This document shows positions 39,222 through 41,775 of a stretch of 41,775 bases of DNA, piece by piece; position 1 is the first letter of the stretch, and every line of letters starts with the position of its first letter. The notes below the pieces were generated by a model. It saw only the letters and a list, made by a program, of their open reading frames with translations, had not been told where the DNA came from and made no database searches. Position numbers and translations under genes: made by a program. Origin of the DNA: Clostridiales bacterium (lineage in GTDB: Bacteria > Bacillota > Clostridia > Christensenellales > UBA1242). The stretch spans positions 1-41,775 of the forward strand of contig SVHX01000014.1 of the NCBI GenBank assembly GCA_015055665.1, in the 5' to 3' direction.

Positions 39222-41093
39222 ATGATAATATATGAAGCACTAAAATTAGATTTTGTTAATGATGTTAGAGATGACTTGTTGGTAACAAAATTATATAATC
39301 AATATCAAGAGAAAATTGGTCAAACTTCAATGAATGAGATTAGGTCTTGGAACAACTCTTTGATGCAAATGAGAAATGTTGTGGATGACGAATCTATTCC
39401 AGACAATTCTGGGATTGCTATTGAATTCAATATTCCATACACCAGTAAGAGGGTAGACTTTATTGTCTCGGGTAAGAATAAAGAAAACCAAAATACTGCT
39501 GTAATTATTGAATTAAAACAATGGGACAAAGTAGAACCTGTTGAAGATAAAGACGGTATTGTTAAAACATATTTAGGTGGCGGAATTAGAGAAACTACAC
39601 ACCCTTCTTACCAAGCATATACATATGCGAAGATGATTGAAGATTATAATAAGGTGGTTCAGGATGAAAATGTTCAATTAAATCCTTGTGCGTATTTGCA
39701 TAATTATATGAAGGGTGATAATGACCCCATTGATTGTAATATATATAAGTTTTATGTGGATAAATCTCCTGTCTTTACATCGGGTGAAGGTAGAGTGTTG
39801 AGAAATTTCATTTCTAAACACATTAAGTTTGGAGACAATAAAGACACTCTTTACCAAATAGACAATGGAAGGCTTAGACCATCAAAATCTTTGCAAGATT
39901 GTTTGGTAAGTATGTTAAAGGGTAATCAGGAATTTCTTATGATTGATGACCAAAAATTGGTATATGAGAAAGCCTTGGAAATGGGACGAAAGTCTTATAG
40001 AGATGGGAAGAAAAGGGTTCTTATTGTAGAAGGTGGTCCTGGTACAGGCAAGTCTGTGTTGGCTATTAACTTATTAGTTAAAATGACATCTAGAGATGCG
40101 GTATGTGCTTATGTTACTAAAAATGCGGCACCTAGAAGTGTTTACTCTAAAAAACTAAAAGGAAATTTTAAACAAGCTGTTATTAGTGAATTATTTAAAG
40201 GTTCTGGAAACTTTTATGATGCTCAACCTAATACATTTGATGTAATATTGTGCGACGAAGCACACAGATTAAATAGAAAGTCTGGAATGTTTAAAAATAA
40301 AGGTGAAAACCAAATAAAAGAAATAATAAACTCTTCAAAATTCTCAGTATTCTTTATTGACGAACATCAAAGAATTCATATAGATGATGCAGGAAGCGTT
40401 GCAGAAATTAAAAAATTTGCACATTTATTTGATGCTGAAGTAGTTCAAATGGATTTGAAGTCACAGTTTAGATGTAATGGTTCTGATGGATTCCTTGCGT
40501 GGGTTGATAATACCCTTCAAATAAGAGAAACAGCAAACTTTGATGGCTTTGATAATTATGAATTTGAAGTTGTAGATAATCCTACTAAGCTTTATGAAAT
40601 TATTAAAGAGAAAAATAATATAAACAACAAATCAAGGTTGGTTGCAGGATATTGTTGGGATTGGATTGAGGATGGTAAAAACAATCCGGATGTTAATGAT
40701 ATTAATATTGGAGATTACCACGCAAGTTGGAATTTGGGTAGTACTGCAACTTGGGCTATTGACCAAAATTCGTTTGACCAAGTTGGTTGTATACACACAT
40801 CTCAAGGGTTAGAATTTGACTATGTTGGTGTTATTGTTGGTAATGATATTGGCGTGACAAACGAAGGTAAGGTTTATACCAATTGGCATATGAGAGCAAA
40901 AACAGATGCTTCTATCAAAGGTTTAAAAAGTATGGAAAAGACCAATAAAGAGGCAGCTGCTAAAATTGGTGATGAGATAATTAAGAATACATATAGAACC
41001 TTGTTTACAAGAGGTCAAAAAGGATGCTATATCTATTGCACTGATGAAAAGTTTGCAAATTACTTAAAGTCTTGTTTAAAGAGAGGTAATTAA
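39222..41093 (+). CDS. PD-(D/E)XK nuclease fused to DUF2075 superfamily 1 helicase
   Basis: About 623 residues from ATG 39222, which AGAGGAAA precedes; the in-frame ATG at 39201 lies in the promoter. Residues 1 to about 200 look like a restriction-type nuclease: RVDFIVSG (D79), then a strand with IIELKQW (E97, K99), the D...ExK pattern. The helicase part has Walker A GGPGTGKS (271-278), Walker B CDEAHR (D345), a motif III-like FIDEHQ, QFRCNGSDGFLAW, HTSQGLEFDYVGVI (motif V) and NTYRTLFTRGQKG (motif VI). This is the DUF2075 arrangement. It overlaps the MazG-like gene by one base. The combination points to DNA or RNA surveillance, probably antiphage, but a repair role is possible. Confidence 0.88.
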   Translation: MIIYEALKLDFVNDVRDDLLVTKLYNQYQEKIGQTSMNEIRSWNNSLMQMRNVVDDESIPDNSGIAIEFNIPYTSKRVDFIVSGKNKENQNTAVIIELKQWDKVEPVEDKDGIVKTYLGGGIRETTHPSYQAYTYAKMIEDYNKVVQDENVQLNPCAYLHNYMKGDNDPIDCNIYKFYVDKSPVFTSGEGRVLRNFISKHIKFGDNKDTLYQIDNGRLRPSKSLQDCLVSMLKGNQEFLMIDDQKLVYEKALEMGRKSYRDGKKRVLIVEGGPGTGKSVLAINLLVKMTSRDAVCAYVTKNAAPRSVYSKKLKGNFKQAVISELFKGSGNFYDAQPNTFDVILCDEAHRLNRKSGMFKNKGENQIKEIINSSKFSVFFIDEHQRIHIDDAGSVAEIKKFAHLFDAEVVQMDLKSQFRCNGSDGFLAWVDNTLQIRETANFDGFDNYEFEVVDNPTKLYEIIKEKNNINNKSRLVAGYCWDWIEDGKNNPDVNDINIGDYHASWNLGSTATWAIDQNSFDQVGCIHTSQGLEFDYVGVIVGNDIGVTNEGKVYTNWHMRAKTDASIKGLKSMEKTNKEAAAKIGDEIIKNTYRTLFTRGQKGCYIYCTDEKFANYLKSCLKRGN

Positions 41094-41461
41094 TGGACAA
41101 TAAAGTTACATTGGAAGAGTTAAAAAATCAAGTTAAAGATTTTTGTGAACAAAGAGATTGGGACCAATTTCATAACCCTAAAGAACTTGCTATTGGTATT
41201 TCAACGGAAGCTAATGAACTCCTACAGCTATTTAGATTTAAATCAGAAGAAGATATGGAAGCTCTTATGGTATCAGATAAAAGAATTGAAGTCGAAGAAG
41301 AGTTGGCTGATGTTCTTTACTTTGTTCTTCGTTTTGCTCAAATGAATAATATTGACCTAAGTGCAGCAGTTACTAACAAGATTGAGAAAAATAACAAAAA
41401 GTATCCTATAGAAAAATCAAAAGGATGTAATAAGAAGTATGATGAATATGATGCTTTGTAA
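41093..41461 (+). CDS. MazG-like nucleotide pyrophosphohydrolase
   Basis: A 122-residue all-alpha NTP pyrophosphatase that should hydrolyse (d)NTPs or modified nucleotides to monophosphate and pyrophosphate. The metal-binding EANELLQLF and EVEEELADVLYF segments give the ExxE...ExxD signature, and KNNKKYPIEKSKG near the C-terminus is typical of the short MazG/dCTPase-like group. Its ATG overlaps the stop of the nuclease-helicase gene (TAATG), with AGAGAGG before it, so both are made together. House-cleaning MazG proteins are common, but this tight pairing suggests that nucleotide processing is part of the helicase system. Confidence 0.9.
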   Translation: MDNKVTLEELKNQVKDFCEQRDWDQFHNPKELAIGISTEANELLQLFRFKSEEDMEALMVSDKRIEVEEELADVLYFVLRFAQMNNIDLSAAVTNKIEKNNKKYPIEKSKGCNKKYDEYDAL

Positions 41462-41544
41462 ATTAACAACCCCAAAGACGTCGTGTCGTGAAGGTGGGTG
41501 AATGAAAGGGTTAGAAAATATGGCTAAATATGGTTATATCTTAT

Positions 41545-41572
41545 AAAAATAAAAACACGAGTAGTCTCGTGT
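41545..41572 (-). terminator. Terminator of the XRE regulator gene
   Basis: ACACGAG/CTCGTGT with loop TAGT is followed on the minus strand by a T-rich run. The sequence between 41462 and 41544 holds nothing I can identify. Confidence 0.8.
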
Positions 41573-41588
41573 CTTGCAAATAATTAGC

Positions 41589-41775
41589 TTAATTTTTCAA
41601 TATAGTCAATATTGCTTGTTTCTTTTCTTCGTTGGTATTTTTAAGCAAGTCAATAATTTCCTTGTCTATTTTGTATGAAGAATAGTTATCATAAAAAAAT
41701 TCTTCTATTGTTAGTCCACAGACATCAATTATTTTTAGTAAGACTTCTACACTTGGTAAGAAGTCTTTTTTTGAC
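41589..41775 (-). CDS. XRE-type regulator, C-terminal part (runs off window)
   Basis: An open frame on the minus strand from the window end to TAA at 41591-41589, 61 codons visible and 5' end missing. The visible start, DFLPSVEVLLKIIDVCGLTIEEFF, has the form of the last helices of a Cro/C1-type helix-turn-helix domain (PSVxTLxKIxxxxGIxLxEFF). It is followed by a short helical tail ending in ILTILKN. Probably a short one-domain transcription regulator. It may control the adjoining accessory genes, which it faces convergently, but nothing proves this. Confidence 0.65.
   Translation of the reverse strand, partial: SKKDFLPSVEVLLKIIDVCGLTIEEFFYDNYSSYKIDKEIIDLLKNTNEEKKQAILTILKN

Noticed and set aside
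37307..41093. Gabija system (OLD nuclease plus UvrD-like helicase)
   Set aside because: The helicase is a DUF2075 type with an N-terminal nuclease, has its own promoter and is coupled to MazG; the OLD gene is coupled to a HEPN gene instead.

Overview
The window looks like chromosomal DNA from a low-GC, Gram-positive, Clostridia-like bacterium, probably an uncultured anaerobe. The evidence is AT-rich codon use, strong GGAGG-type ribosome binding sites, sigma-A-like promoters, the block mnmE-mnmG-rsmG-parA-parB, Bacillus-type parS palindromes (TGTTTCACGTGAAACA), and a glycogen operon next to a fermentative Fe-alcohol dehydrogenase. The genetic code appears standard: TGG encodes Trp throughout and TGA is used as a stop.

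Layout. Positions 1-3.3 kb hold one copy of a hairpin-rich repeat, a LURP-one-like protein, two unknown membrane proteins, tRNA-Glu(CTC) and an unknown soluble protein. Positions 3.4-16.3 kb (minus strand) hold a glycogen and maltodextrin block, transcribed malQ-glgB-glgA-glgP followed by a GH13 amylase. Its glgA is exceptional: a complete glycogen synthase of about 480 residues sits behind about 1,185 residues of low-complexity sequence, first Lys/Thr-rich and then strongly acidic. Positions 16.7-25.3 kb (plus strand) hold the chromosome-maintenance block mnmE, mnmG, a 1.4-kb AT-rich gap with six parS or parS-like palindromes, rsmG, parA, parB and recF. This suggests proximity to the replication origin, although dnaA and dnaN are not here.

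Positions 25.5-31.5 kb hold an unknown protein, a small promoter/ORF/terminator unit, an unknown gene split by a second copy of the hairpin repeat, a three-gene ABC-2 exporter, a 37-residue membrane peptide, and a FucO-like iron alcohol dehydrogenase with a structured 5' leader.

From 31.7 kb to the end the DNA has an accessory character. It contains a 5' fragment of a tRNA-Arg(CCT), a second complete and divergent tRNA-Arg(CCT), a HUH-type plasmid Rep relic with an in-frame stop, and a 50-codon ORF inside an inverted repeat. These are followed by a defence-like cluster: Fic protein, DUF6119/TIGR04141-like protein, HEPN protein plus OLD-type ATPase-TOPRIM nuclease, PD-(D/E)XK nuclease-DUF2075 helicase plus MazG-like pyrophosphohydrolase, and the end of an XRE regulator.

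The best candidates for something undescribed are the giant disordered extension on GlgA and the HEPN/OLD-ATPase pair in the tRNA-linked island. Family calls come from motifs read by eye; no database search was possible. Several starts were moved inward from the longest ORF where the ribosome binding site dictated it.
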